DNA of 54,176 bases from Cellulosilyticum sp. I15G10I2 (GCF_900095725.1 NZ_FMMP01000012.1:1-54176); one strand, 5' to 3'. Positions 7,442-17,367 are shown, counted from the stretch's first letter. The notes: generated by a model not told the origin, from the sequence alone. Program-made: numbers and translations.

Positions 7442-8376
7442 TGGGACAATCATTAAGAGTTGCTTATGGAGAAGCGTTAAGAGACTTAGGTGCAGAAAAT
7501 GATAAAATTGTAGTTTTAGATGCAGATCTCGCACATGCAACCATGACAAGTCTATTTAAAGAAGTTTATCCAGAAAGGTTTTACAATTTTGGAATAGCAG
7601 AAGCCAATATGATGTGTGCAGCAGCAGGTTTTTCGCATTCAGGCTTCATTCCATTTGTAAGCACTTTCGCATTATTTGGAACTGGTCGTGCCTATGAAGA
7701 GATCCGTAACGCCATCAGCTATGTGGGTGCCAATGTTAAACTATGTTTATCCCATTCAGGTCTATGCGTCGGAGAAGATGGAGGAAGCCATCAATCGATA
7801 GAAGACATTGCACTCATGCGTGTTCTTCCGGGTATGACGATCTTTGTTCCTTGTGATCCTATTGAAACAAAGAAAGCAGTAAGAGCGGCAAGTGAGATAA
7901 ATGGACCTGTATATATTCGTATAGCCCGCCCGATATGTGAAGATATTACTACAGAAGATACGCCGTTTGTTCCTGGAAAAGCCAATGTTATAAAGGATGG
8001 AAATGATGTTTGTATTATTGCAGCAGGCCTCATGATCCCGGAGGCTATACAGGCAGCTAAAGTTCTTGAAGAATATGGAATTCATGCAGCTGTTGTAAAT
8101 ATGCACACGATTAAGCCCATTGATAGCGAATGTGTCTTAATGATGGCAAGAAAGTGTAAGGTAATTGTCACTGCTGAAGAACATTCTATTATTGGTGGAC
8201 TTGGATCTGCCGTAGCAGAAATACTTGCGGGTAAATCAGATGTAAAGTTTTCAAGAGTTGGCATTGAAGATGTATTTGGCAAATCAGGAAAACCACAAGA
8301 CTTGTTTAATGCTTATGGCCTTAATGCTGAAAATATTATCAATCATTGTAAATCACTTTTAAGTAAGGAGAACTAA
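7441..8376 (+). CDS. Transketolase, C-terminal subunit
   Basis: A 311-residue partner of the preceding gene, comprising the pyrimidine-binding and C-terminal domains. The catalytic glutamate that activates TPP lies in FGIAEANM, and LSHSGLCVGEDGGSHQSIED is the conserved substrate-phosphate loop. The C-terminal domain carries KCKVIVTAEEHSIIGGLGSAVAE. Its ATG shares one base with the upstream stop (TAATG), indicating coupled translation of the two halves. Length and split are typical of clostridial two-gene transketolases. Confidence 0.94.
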   Translation: MGQSLRVAYGEALRDLGAENDKIVVLDADLAHATMTSLFKEVYPERFYNFGIAEANMMCAAAGFSHSGFIPFVSTFALFGTGRAYEEIRNAISYVGANVKLCLSHSGLCVGEDGGSHQSIEDIALMRVLPGMTIFVPCDPIETKKAVRAASEINGPVYIRIARPICEDITTEDTPFVPGKANVIKDGNDVCIIAAGLMIPEAIQAAKVLEEYGIHAAVVNMHTIKPIDSECVLMMARKCKVIVTAEEHSIIGGLGSAVAEILAGKSDVKFSRVGIEDVFGKSGKPQDLFNAYGLNAENIINHCKSLLSKEN

Positions 8377-8377
8377 A

Positions 8378-8776
8378 ATGAAAATTGCTGAATATGCCTT
8401 TAACGGTGAAGGAATGAATCGTGTGTTTGAAAATGAAAAATGGACAGTGGGTATTAAAAACTGGAAACCGGCAAATGATATCACTGGAATTGACTGCTTA
8501 GAGCGGCACAATTTAACGGATGAGTTATTTGTGCTACTCGCAGGCTCCTGCACGCTGATCTTTGCTAATAAAACAGAAGATGGCTTAGTGTTTGACGCTG
8601 TAGCGATGGAGCCAAATAAGGTCTATAATATTCCTGCTACACTTTGGCATAATACGATTACATGCAAAGATACAAAGATGATACTCATCGAAGACTCTTC
8701 TACAAGTATGGATAATAGTGATATATATTCATTAAGTATGGAAGAATTAGACGTATTAAAAAGTCTAATAAGATAG
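8378..8776 (+). CDS. Small cupin-fold protein
   Basis: A 132-residue protein with one cupin-like beta-barrel. The first part is ERHNLTDELFVLLAGSCTLIF and the second is YNIPATLWHNTITCKDTKMILIED. The histidines in both blocks (H in ERHN, H in LWHN) could hold a metal. It begins two bases after the transketolase stop with AAGGAG upstream, so it is the last gene of the sugar operon, and a strong terminator follows. Single-domain cupins in such operons are often sugar isomerases, epimerases or binding proteins; nothing here decides between them. Confidence 0.7.
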   Translation: MKIAEYAFNGEGMNRVFENEKWTVGIKNWKPANDITGIDCLERHNLTDELFVLLAGSCTLIFANKTEDGLVFDAVAMEPNKVYNIPATLWHNTITCKDTKMILIEDSSTSMDNSDIYSLSMEELDVLKSLIR

Positions 8777-8821
8777 CTATAACTTTTAAGTTCTGAAAAT
8801 TATAAAGAGCTCTATGTCCAG

Positions 8822-8857
8822 GCCTGATTTCGATATTCTATCGAAGTCAGGCTTTTT
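8822..8857 (+). terminator. Terminator of the transketolase operon
   Basis: GCCTGATTTCGATA (8822-8835) pairs with TATCGAAGTCAGGC (8839-8852) around a 3-base loop with one T-G pair, followed by five T residues. Confidence 0.95.
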
Positions 8858-8944
8858 AGATTTTATTTTCAATCCTTTCGTATTGTAGAAATCCATGTAT
8901 TCGTATCATAAAACTATCTTTTTAAAAATAATAGGATATTTGAG

Positions 8945-8974
8945 TTGACGTAGACGTGAAAAAAAGAATATAAT
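8945..8974 (+). promoter_or_regulatory. Sigma-A-type promoter of the polysaccharide-like operon
   Basis: TTGACG (8945-8950) and TATAAT (8969-8974) are separated by 18 bases. It lies 152 bases before the ATG at 9127. The leader between them (8975-9126) contains no riboswitch motif I recognise; in particular I do not see the c-di-GMP-I (GEMM) core. AGAGGAGG precedes the start codon. Confidence 0.8.
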
Positions 8975-9126
8975 AATCTAATAAATAATAATTATCTAAA
9001 GATAATGAATACTGTTTGAGAAGAAATGGTATTTGAAAGAAGTACATGGCTTATCAGTAGAACAAATGTCTTATAGGTGAAGAAGGTTGTTAGGCTAATA
9101 CAAACTGGAAGAGGAGGAACTATTAA

Positions 9127-11133
9127 ATGAATACTTTAAAGACAGTTGAACTAGACAAGGGGATTTATTGGGTAGGAGGAAATGATCAGAATGGCAGTTT
9201 ACACTGCAATCCTTATTTATTAGTGGATGGGGATGAGGGGGTTCTTTTTGACCCGGGGTCAGTTTTAGACTTTGAATATGTGTATCAAAATGTTACAAGT
9301 ATTATTCCTTTAGAAAAAATTAAATACATCGTTCTTCACCATCAGGATCCAGATTTTTGTTCAAGTGTCCCTCTATTTGAACAAAAAGGGGGAGCCTTTA
9401 AAATTGTAACCCACTGGAGAACTCAGACACTGGTAAAGTATTATGGCATAAAATCTCACTATTATATAGTTGATCAAAATAATTTTAGTCTTACGCTGCA
9501 ATCAGGCAGAAAACTGAATTTTATACAAACACCCTATCTCCACTTTCCAGGAGCTATTACAACCTATGATACTGTTTCAAAAATATTATTTTCCAGTGAC
9601 CTCTTTGGTGCGCTATCACAGGAATGGAGCCTTTTTGCACAGGATGATTACATTGAAAAAATGAAGGTTTTTCATGAACACTACATGCCGTCTAATGATA
9701 TTTTAAGACCTGTAATGGAAGTGTTCTTGGGGATGGATATTGACATCATTGCGCCTCAGCATGGTTCTATTATTACAGCGGATATCGGCAGATATATTCG
9801 AGAACTGAGGGACCTAGAATGTGGTGCATTTTTAACACCTATAAAGAAAGAACTTTCAAGAGCCGGAGGCTATTTACGGTTGTGCAGTTCTATCTTACAG
9901 CGATACCAAGCCATTTTTAGTAAAAAAGAAGTCTTGAGGGTTATAAGGGATTTAGAGATAACAATAAACAAGGAGACACTCGATATCACTGATTATAACT
10001 ATACAGGAGATGTGCTTTGGAATCTCATATTTGAGAAGTTTTTAGCAATAAAGGGCATTGAATCGCTGATAATTATTGAACCTTTAGTACTTAAACTTTC
10101 AAAGGAATTTGATATTCCCATGCCAACTATATTTGAAACCAGCATTAAAAAGACCTACACACTTACAGAAGAGAATGCACAGCTCAAACGAGCTAACGAG
10201 CGTCTTGACCTAGGGATTAGAGAAACACAGGAGAGATTGCTCAGGTGCCCTATAACGGGATTATATAATTATGAGTTTTTTAAAAATTATCTAATAACAG
10301 AGCTTGATAAGACCGAAGAAGGGCTAAATCCGGCAATTATTATTATTAATCTTGATAATATGGAGAAAATCAGATTTTCGTATGGAGATAGTGAAGTTGA
10401 AGAAGTGCTTAAGAACACTGTATATATCATTAATGATCTTAAGCAAGAAAATACGGTGCTATTCAGACTTCAAGGAGCAGCTTTTGCATGGTATTTACCG
10501 CATACATCTAAGGAAGATGCAGCTCAGAATGCGGAGAAGATAAGAAATACAGTAGCGGCTTCTGAGAAATATATTGAAAAGATTACAATATCTTTGGGCG
10601 TTGTAAGTCTGGAGGAAGTTAAAAATCATGAGAACTTTACTAAGCGGCCTTTTGAAATGACCTATGAGCTTGCTATGTGGCGTGTGAGACTTGCTAGAAA
10701 CAGAGGGATGAACGTGGTATGCAGTAATTCTGATGTAGGAGACTATAAAGAAAGTGTAGGCAAAGTGTTGGTAGCAGATACAGATGATGTAAATGTAGAT
10801 GTCATTAAAACATTTCTTAAGAATATGAAATATGAAGTGCTGACCGCAAAAGATGGTGAATCCGCATTGAAGATAGCAGAAAGAGAAGTACCAGATATCG
10901 TTATAACAGAAATAATGCTTCCAAAAATGGATGCATTCCTAATACGTGAAAAGTTGATCATGGAATCTCATACTAAAAATATACCATTTATAATTATTTC
11001 ACATCTTAAAAACGAGGACACTGTTAAAAGGGCAGTGAGCCTTGGCGTAGACTATTATTTAAAAAAACCGTTCATGCTCTCTGAACTGTTGGGGATTATT
11101 AAACAGAAAATTAAAGGGGGCGGGTACCAATGA
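9127..11133 (+). CDS. Metallo-beta-lactamase / degenerate GGDEF / pseudo-receiver regulator
   Basis: A 668-residue, apparently cytoplasmic three-domain protein. Residues 1-240 form a metallo-beta-lactamase fold of the flavodiiron/ODP type, with likely diiron ligands H72, D74, D76, H139, D158 and H212. A short coiled region (~345-370) leads into a GGDEF-related domain (~375-530). Its entry motif CPITGLYNYEFF is kept, but the catalytic GGDEF loop is QGAAF (449-453), so cyclase activity is unlikely. The C-terminal receiver domain (~545-665) keeps the acidic pair and K647 but has E595 where the phosphorylated Asp should be. It is promoter-proximal in an operon with a GT2 synthase, so it probably senses oxygen, NO or redox state and adjusts polymer synthesis through protein contacts. 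That role is inferred. Confidence 0.85.
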   Translation: MNTLKTVELDKGIYWVGGNDQNGSLHCNPYLLVDGDEGVLFDPGSVLDFEYVYQNVTSIIPLEKIKYIVLHHQDPDFCSSVPLFEQKGGAFKIVTHWRTQTLVKYYGIKSHYYIVDQNNFSLTLQSGRKLNFIQTPYLHFPGAITTYDTVSKILFSSDLFGALSQEWSLFAQDDYIEKMKVFHEHYMPSNDILRPVMEVFLGMDIDIIAPQHGSIITADIGRYIRELRDLECGAFLTPIKKELSRAGGYLRLCSSILQRYQAIFSKKEVLRVIRDLEITINKETLDITDYNYTGDVLWNLIFEKFLAIKGIESLIIIEPLVLKLSKEFDIPMPTIFETSIKKTYTLTEENAQLKRANERLDLGIRETQERLLRCPITGLYNYEFFKNYLITELDKTEEGLNPAIIIINLDNMEKIRFSYGDSEVEEVLKNTVYIINDLKQENTVLFRLQGAAFAWYLPHTSKEDAAQNAEKIRNTVAASEKYIEKITISLGVVSLEEVKNHENFTKRPFEMTYELAMWRVRLARNRGMNVVCSNSDVGDYKESVGKVLVADTDDVNVDVIKTFLKNMKYEVLTAKDGESALKIAEREVPDIVITEIMLPKMDAFLIREKLIMESHTKNIPFIIISHLKNEDTVKRAVSLGVDYYLKKPFMLSELLGIIKQKIKGGGYQ

Positions 11134-14100
11134 GTTTAAGTTTTGAGGTATGTTTAGTCATAGTGGTATTATTGTTATATACAGATAGTATAATAGTGCT
11201 TAAACTTTTGGCCAATAGATTAAAAAAAATTGGCAGGCAGGAAGATCTTATTAAACAGAAAAAAAGACTTATTAATGTGTTTTTAGGAGAGAGGAAGCGG
11301 AGGCAGACCAAGCGTTTTACGGACAGTTACAGACAAATGAAACACTCCATTATTTTAGACCAAAAACAGAAACAAACTATTGAAAGTGCTCTAGATATCA
11401 ATCAATATGAGAAAAAAAATATCAAAAGACTATCCTCATTGTTTTCACTTAGAAGAATCGAGGCAGCTGCTGAATTAAGTCTGATTGCCTCAGACAAGGC
11501 AAGAGAAGCACTTGAAAAAGCAATAACCAAACAAAAGTCTTATCCTATTAAACTCTATATGGCTAATGCGCTGTCAGATATAGGAAATGAAAAGTCGATT
11601 CCAGTGCTTGTTGCAACGTTGATGAATGCACATCGTTGGTATAGGGACAGGGTTAATATGATGATTATAGATTTTGGAGAAGCGTTTCATGCGTATTTGC
11701 CTCAAATCATACATCGAAATGAAGCAGAAGTAAAAGAATTGATCGTTGATTTTGCTGCACAATCTTATACAACTACCCTAAAAGCTTATTTAATTAAGGT
11801 GATGGATGAAAATGAAATAGAAGCAAACAGGGAAAAGTATAATACTATGGATAAACTTGTAAGATGCTGTGGCAACTGTACCTTCGGCAGAATATCTGAT
11901 GAAGACGGAAATAGGCTTTGTACATACAAAGGGACTGTCAGCCCGTATTATAAATGTTGGCGTTTTAAACGGCTACCAGTTAGTATTGATGGAAGAATAA
12001 GCCGGCAAAATCTTGTTTATAAGGCAGCTGAAACAGTAGCTAAACTTTATCCAAAGGTGCTTATGGATGAAAAATATTTAAATAGTAAAGACGTCAGAAT
12101 AAGGCAGATAGCGGTAAAGGCGTTATCTCAATTTGATGCAGATGAAAGCTTAGGCAGACTAGTTACTTATCTTTATAATGAAGAAACATCCAGAACAGCT
12201 ATAAATGGGATCTTGGAGGTACTTGAGAAGAGGCCAGAGCTTATTAATAAGATTGTAGTATTTTTTTATGAAGAAAAGGATAGGAAAGTAAAAGAATGCC
12301 TTGCTGAAATTCTTTCGAGAAAAGTTGAATACTTTATGATGAAGTTAGTATCTAAAGATAAAGATATTGCAGGTAGTATCATAGAACAGGTGCTATTGGC
12401 AGGAAAAGCAAGTAATGTTATAGACTTTCTTAATAAAAATAAGAATATCGATATAGAAAATGAATTAGTTGCAATAATAAAGGCAGTTTTATCAAAAGAT
12501 ACATCTTTAAGAATAGAGTTAAGTAGATACTTAAATGACACGACGCTAAAAAAATGTGGTCTTACTAGGTGGAAAGAAAATGAAGTGCCTCAGTCGGAAA
12601 TAAAGAATAAAAACCTTATTCAAGTACTTTCTTCAGTGATTCTTGTCACAGTATTATTTTTTCCAATTATTTATATACTGCGATATTTTCCACGGCTATT
12701 TGATACACCCTTAATAAAACAATTTAAAACTTATGTTATAGACTTCAATTATTATCTAGTTTTTTATTCTGTTGCAATTAATTTGATTTACGGCATGCTT
12801 CTCATACTTTCTTTTATAAATGTAAGAAGGCAGTCTAAATTATGGCGTTTAAAGGGAATTACGATGCTCTTTAAAAAAAGAATGCTGCCATCTATATCTA
12901 TTATTGCACCAGCCCATAATGAGGAAAAAACTATTATTCAAAGTGCTAATTCATTACTCAACTTAATCTATCCCGATTATGAACTTATTATTGTGAATGA
13001 CGGGTCTGATGATAAAACATTAGAGATTTTAATAAAGCACTTTGACTTAAAAAGAGTAGATTATACGTTTGAATATAAGCTTAAGACAAGGCCTATTCAA
13101 GCCGTTTATCTCAATCCATCTATGCCTAAACTGATTGTAGTAGATAAAAAAAATGGCGGGAAAGCAGATTCTTTAAACGCAGGTATCAATATCTCAAGCA
13201 GAGAATATTTCTGTGGTATAGATGCAGATTCTCTTTTAGAGGCAGATGCACTTCTCAAACTGGCTTCGATGGAACTTGATGCAGGAGTTGAAACACCTGC
13301 ACTTGGGGGTAATATTTTTCCAGCGAATGGTTGTATTATTGATCAAGGAACTATTACTGATACCCGTGTTCCCAAAAATAAACTGGCGAGATTTCAGACT
13401 ATTGAGTATATGCGTGCATTTATGTCAGGCAGATTGGGGTGGGCATATTCAAATAGCTTACTCATTATATCAGGAGCTTTTGGACTTTTTAGAAAAGAGC
13501 GTGTTATCAGTGTAGGGGGCTACCTTACTAGCAGCGGTCAGTATGAAAAAGATACAGTGGGTGAGGATATGGAACTGGTGGTTCGCATTGGCAGAATGAT
13601 GCGTGAAAAAGGTCTCCGTTACAAAATTGATTATGCATACAATGCCAATTGCTGGACAGAGGTACCAGAAGATTTAAAAAGTCTAAAAAAACAACGCTAC
13701 CGTTGGCATAGAGGACTTGTGGATATACTGACCTTTCACAAAAAAATGATCTTTAATCCAGCCTATGGCAGAACAGGATGTATTGCGATGCCCTATTTCT
13801 TTATTTTTGAAATGGTAGGCCCATTGATAGAGACACAGGGTTATTGCATGGTCATTATTGCATTAATGTTAGGTCTTTTGAATGTAGAAATTGCTTTATT
13901 ACTTTTTATATCAACAGTTTTAATGGGTGTATTAATCTCACTCTTCTCGCTGCTCATTGCTGAAAAGGATATGAAATATTTTAGGCTAAAAGATATTGGG
14001 ATACTCATCTTTTATTCTATACTTGAAAACTTCGGGCCAAGACAGCTCTTTAGCTTTTGGCGCGTGAAGGCAACTTTAAGAATGTTGACAAAAATAGAGG

Positions 14101-14159
14101 GATGGGACAAAGCCAAGCGGAAAGGCTTTACATCTTCCGATACCGTAGTAGAGGGGTGA
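11130..14159 (+). CDS. HEAT-repeat processive family-2 glycosyltransferase
   Basis: A 1009-residue membrane protein. One transmembrane segment (about 5-28) is followed by a long helical-repeat region resembling HEAT repeats (~60-480), interrupted by a cysteine cluster at C246, C247, C250, C264 and C276. Two more membrane segments (~495-560) precede a GT2 catalytic domain with IIAPAHNEEKTI near 587, DAD at 698-700, GED at 811-813 and QRYRW at 855-859. This D,DxD,ED,QxxRW set marks processive synthases of the cellulose/hyaluronan/PNAG class. C-terminal membrane segments (~887-957) would form the translocation channel. No PilZ domain is visible. It overlaps the upstream regulator by ATGA. It probably makes and exports a polysaccharide; the sugar is unknown. 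Confidence 0.88.
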   Translation: MSLSFEVCLVIVVLLLYTDSIIVLKLLANRLKKIGRQEDLIKQKKRLINVFLGERKRRQTKRFTDSYRQMKHSIILDQKQKQTIESALDINQYEKKNIKRLSSLFSLRRIEAAAELSLIASDKAREALEKAITKQKSYPIKLYMANALSDIGNEKSIPVLVATLMNAHRWYRDRVNMMIIDFGEAFHAYLPQIIHRNEAEVKELIVDFAAQSYTTTLKAYLIKVMDENEIEANREKYNTMDKLVRCCGNCTFGRISDEDGNRLCTYKGTVSPYYKCWRFKRLPVSIDGRISRQNLVYKAAETVAKLYPKVLMDEKYLNSKDVRIRQIAVKALSQFDADESLGRLVTYLYNEETSRTAINGILEVLEKRPELINKIVVFFYEEKDRKVKECLAEILSRKVEYFMMKLVSKDKDIAGSIIEQVLLAGKASNVIDFLNKNKNIDIENELVAIIKAVLSKDTSLRIELSRYLNDTTLKKCGLTRWKENEVPQSEIKNKNLIQVLSSVILVTVLFFPIIYILRYFPRLFDTPLIKQFKTYVIDFNYYLVFYSVAINLIYGMLLILSFINVRRQSKLWRLKGITMLFKKRMLPSISIIAPAHNEEKTIIQSANSLLNLIYPDYELIIVNDGSDDKTLEILIKHFDLKRVDYTFEYKLKTRPIQAVYLNPSMPKLIVVDKKNGGKADSLNAGINISSREYFCGIDADSLLEADALLKLASMELDAGVETPALGGNIFPANGCIIDQGTITDTRVPKNKLARFQTIEYMRAFMSGRLGWAYSNSLLIISGAFGLFRKERVISVGGYLTSSGQYEKDTVGEDMELVVRIGRMMREKGLRYKIDYAYNANCWTEVPEDLKSLKKQRYRWHRGLVDILTFHKKMIFNPAYGRTGCIAMPYFFIFEMVGPLIETQGYCMVIIALMLGLLNVEIALLLFISTVLMGVLISLFSLLIAEKDMKYFRLKDIGILIFYSILENFGPRQLFSFWRVKATLRMLTKIEGWDKAKRKGFTSSDTVVEG

Positions 14160-14163
14160 TAGC

Positions 14164-17100
14164 ATGAAAAGAAAAGTAATGATGATATGTATTTATTCTT
14201 TAATTACAATCTTTACCGCAACATTGGGACTTGTATTACTGAGCCCCATCTCAAGGTGGCATGATTTACCCACTACTTCACTCAATGTATGGATTGTTGA
14301 CAAGACTGTACCTATTCCAGACTATCGTGAGCACAAAGGTCTTATGTGGGTGTTGAATCATAATAAGGTGATTTATTCAAAGACAGAAAGCTATTTTCAG
14401 TATGACAAAGATTATTTTGGTTTTTTTCCAGTGAGTAAAGATGTTTACGATATACGAGAAATACCAGAAGGCAAAGAAAATCCAGATCTTATATACTTAA
14501 CAGATACCTATGGGGTTTATACGGATGATTATTTGATGCCTAATGTAAAAGGTGTTCGTTCGGATCTCATTTATGGAGGTCTTACAAGTAAGGAACTCCT
14601 TGCCATCAAAAAGAATATCGGTCAGGCGAATACCCTGATAGGAGAATTTAATATCGCTTCCGCACCTACTAATGCCGAAAACCGAAAAGAGCTAAGTTTG
14701 CTTTTTGGTACCGAATGGATGGGATGGAAAGGCAGGTATTTTAAAGAACTGTCCCGCGACATTGAAGTGCCAGTTTGGGTAGTAGATAACTATGAAAAAC
14801 AGTACCAAAAACAGTGGCATTTTAAGGGTGATGGCTATGTACTGGTCTCCGACTCGGATGAAATAGCTATACTAGAAGGAAAGACCCATGTTGGGAAAAC
14901 GGGTTTAACAATAAAATTTGAGGATCCGTATACTTTGGAGTTTGATATAAAAGAAGCTATTCCTTATCACTACTGGTTTGAGTTTGCAAATCGTAATGAA
15001 GACAGTGAAACGCTAGCCAACTATGCTCTGGATTTAACAGAAGAAGGCAAAGAGATTATGGAGAAACTCCAGCTTCCGCTTACTTTTCCAGCAGTCATTC
15101 GTAAAATAAATACTGAATATACTTCCTACTATTTTGCGGGAGATTATGCAGATTTACAAGAGGTACATAGCATTTGGAAGTATTATGGATTTGATAAGGT
15201 TAAAAAAATGACAACTTCTCTTAATAAAGGAGCGCCTGACTACTTTTATTGGAACTGCTATGTTCCAATGATGAATAAAATTATCAGTGATGTAAAGACT
15301 AGGGAAAATCAGGATAGTAAGTTGGAAACAGAGGGACTCTCCTATATAGCAAAAACACAAGGGAAAGACTTTTATATTCATACAAATGGTACGTGGGAAA
15401 AGAAATTTTTAAAGGGTGTCAATATTGGAGCTGCAAAGCCAGGCGCTTTTCCTGGAGAACTTGCTATTACAAAAGACGAATACCTGCGCTGGTTCAAATA
15501 TATTAGTGAGATGAATGCGGAAGTGATTAGAGTCTATACAACACTTAAGCCTGATTTCTATGATGCACTATATCTTTATAATAAAACTGCTAAGAAGCCT
15601 TTGTATTTAATACAAGGGGTCTGGGTAAAAGAAGAGGATATAGAGACATTGAAGGATGCTTATGCAGATCATGAAAAAATAAAAAATGAGTTTATTAAAG
15701 ACGCATCAGATCTAGCAGATATTATACATGGGAATGCCATCCTTCCAGAGAGAAAGGGATTTGCAAGCGGGACATATAATAGCGATATTTCTCAATATGT
15801 AATCGGATGGATCTTAGGTATTGAATGGGATCCTGAATTTGTAGAAAACACTAATAATAATCATGCAGATAAAAAAAGTTATGAGGGTGAATATTTATTT
15901 ACTGAGGGAGCATCTCCTTTTGAAGTCTTCTTGTGTGAAGTCGGCGACAAAGTACTCGCCTATGAAGCTAAAAAGTATAATATGGTAAGGCCTTTAAGTT
16001 ACGCTAACTGGCCAACGACGGATATGCTTAAACATCCCAATGAGCCTTTAGAGAATGAAGACCGTGCAGAAGTAAATATAGAGCATATAAAACCCCATAA
16101 AAGTCTAAAAACAGGCGTATTTGCATCATATCATATTTATCCATATTACCCTGATTTTATGAATTATCAAAGAGAGTATGTAAGCTTTAAAGATGATTCA
16201 GGGAAAGTAAATACTTATAAAGCATATCTTAGAGATTTAATGCGTCAGCACACCATCCCCGTTATGGTTGCTGAGTTTGGTGTACCAGCTTCAAGAGGTA
16301 TGGCACACATCAATATCCATATGGGCTATAACCAAGGAAAGCTTGATGAAGCTGAACAGGGACGAATTGTTGGGAAACTGTTACAGGATATTTATGATGA
16401 GGGTTACTGCGGTGGTTTAGTTTTTGCATGGCAAGATGAATGGTTTAAAAGAACGTGGAATACCATGGACCTTGACCTGCCTGATTCAAGACCTTATTGG
16501 TCAAATCCTCAAACGAATGAACAGCAATTTGGGCTTCTGGCCTTTGAACCAGGGGCGGAAGAAAGTATTTGTTATGTTGATGGGGATATAGATGAGTGGC
16601 AAAATGAGAAACCTGTTTACGAAGATGATGGCATCAAGCTATTTGCTAAATCTGATGAGAAGTATATGTATTTAATGGCAGACACAAAAGATTTCGATTT
16701 TGATAAAGATAAGATTGTCATTCCTATTGATACCATAGGGGGGCAAGGTAATGAGGTGGATAAGCTTAATAATCTGAAATTTACAAGAGCGGTAGATTTT
16801 ATACTAATGATTGATGGTATGGAAAACTCTCGCATTCAGGTGGATGCTTATTATGACTCTTTCCACTACATGTATCCTAAACAGTTTGAGTTAGAAATCC
16901 CGGATATACCTTTTGGCAACAAGGGAAGCGGTATATTTATACCGCAGTACCTCTGTCTTTCTAGGGGATTTGTATTGCCTCAAGATGGAACAATAGTCCC
17001 TTTTTCTAAGTATGAAACAGGCTTATTAACTTATGGTAATGCACATCCTAAAAAGGAAAACTACAACTCCCTTTCAGACTATTATGTAAAAGAGGGGAAA

Positions 17101-17367
17101 GTAGAAATAAGAATACCATGGCAGCTGCTAAATGTTATGGATCCTAGTAAAAAATCAATTATAGGAGACTTATATAAAAACAAGGGGATAGAAGCAGAGC
17201 AAACAAAAGGATTTTATTTTGGCGCAGCAATTATAAGACAAAATGAACCCGTAGATAAAATAGAAATGAGCTTTTATTCTTGGGAGCCATGGGATGAACC
17301 CACTTTTCATGAGCGTTTAAAGCCTTCTTACTATAGTCTGAAAGATACTTTCGAAAAAATTAAGTAG
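14164..17367 (+). CDS. Membrane-anchored glycosidase-like protein with terminal CBM9/DOMON-like domain
   Basis: A 1067-residue exported protein with an N-terminal signal anchor (about 7-28). Residues ~30-400 are unassigned. A TIM-barrel-like region starts near LKGVNIGAAKPGAFPG (416). Two glutamates sit where clan GH-A enzymes place acid/base and nucleophile: E554 in LGIEWD and E704 in VAEFGVPAS. The C-terminal ~260 residues begin with CYVDGDIDEW (W812) and the strand KYMYLMADTKD, resembling the CBM9/DOMON-type beta-sandwich also found in the protein at 47450. It lies four bases after the synthase gene and precedes a terminator. A role in trimming or holding the nascent polymer at the cell surface is inferred. 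Confidence 0.75.
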   Translation: MKRKVMMICIYSLITIFTATLGLVLLSPISRWHDLPTTSLNVWIVDKTVPIPDYREHKGLMWVLNHNKVIYSKTESYFQYDKDYFGFFPVSKDVYDIREIPEGKENPDLIYLTDTYGVYTDDYLMPNVKGVRSDLIYGGLTSKELLAIKKNIGQANTLIGEFNIASAPTNAENRKELSLLFGTEWMGWKGRYFKELSRDIEVPVWVVDNYEKQYQKQWHFKGDGYVLVSDSDEIAILEGKTHVGKTGLTIKFEDPYTLEFDIKEAIPYHYWFEFANRNEDSETLANYALDLTEEGKEIMEKLQLPLTFPAVIRKINTEYTSYYFAGDYADLQEVHSIWKYYGFDKVKKMTTSLNKGAPDYFYWNCYVPMMNKIISDVKTRENQDSKLETEGLSYIAKTQGKDFYIHTNGTWEKKFLKGVNIGAAKPGAFPGELAITKDEYLRWFKYISEMNAEVIRVYTTLKPDFYDALYLYNKTAKKPLYLIQGVWVKEEDIETLKDAYADHEKIKNEFIKDASDLADIIHGNAILPERKGFASGTYNSDISQYVIGWILGIEWDPEFVENTNNNHADKKSYEGEYLFTEGASPFEVFLCEVGDKVLAYEAKKYNMVRPLSYANWPTTDMLKHPNEPLENEDRAEVNIEHIKPHKSLKTGVFASYHIYPYYPDFMNYQREYVSFKDDSGKVNTYKAYLRDLMRQHTIPVMVAEFGVPASRGMAHINIHMGYNQGKLDEAEQGRIVGKLLQDIYDEGYCGGLVFAWQDEWFKRTWNTMDLDLPDSRPYWSNPQTNEQQFGLLAFEPGAEESICYVDGDIDEWQNEKPVYEDDGIKLFAKSDEKYMYLMADTKDFDFDKDKIVIPIDTIGGQGNEVDKLNNLKFTRAVDFILMIDGMENSRIQVDAYYDSFHYMYPKQFELEIPDIPFGNKGSGIFIPQYLCLSRGFVLPQDGTIVPFSKYETGLLTYGNAHPKKENYNSLSDYYVKEGKVEIRIPWQLLNVMDPSKKSIIGDLYKNKGIEAEQTKGFYFGAAIIRQNEPVDKIEMSFYSWEPWDEPTFHERLKPSYYSLKDTFEKIK

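Noticed and set aside
8975-9126. Possible c-di-GMP riboswitch before the 9127 operon
   Set aside because: The conserved GEMM core and tetraloop-receptor pattern are absent; the same holds for the leader at 50975-51146.
10352-10543. Short plus-strand frame inside the 9127 gene, and similar frames on the opposite strand of most large genes
   Set aside because: They are out-of-frame shadows without ribosome sites or protein-like composition.
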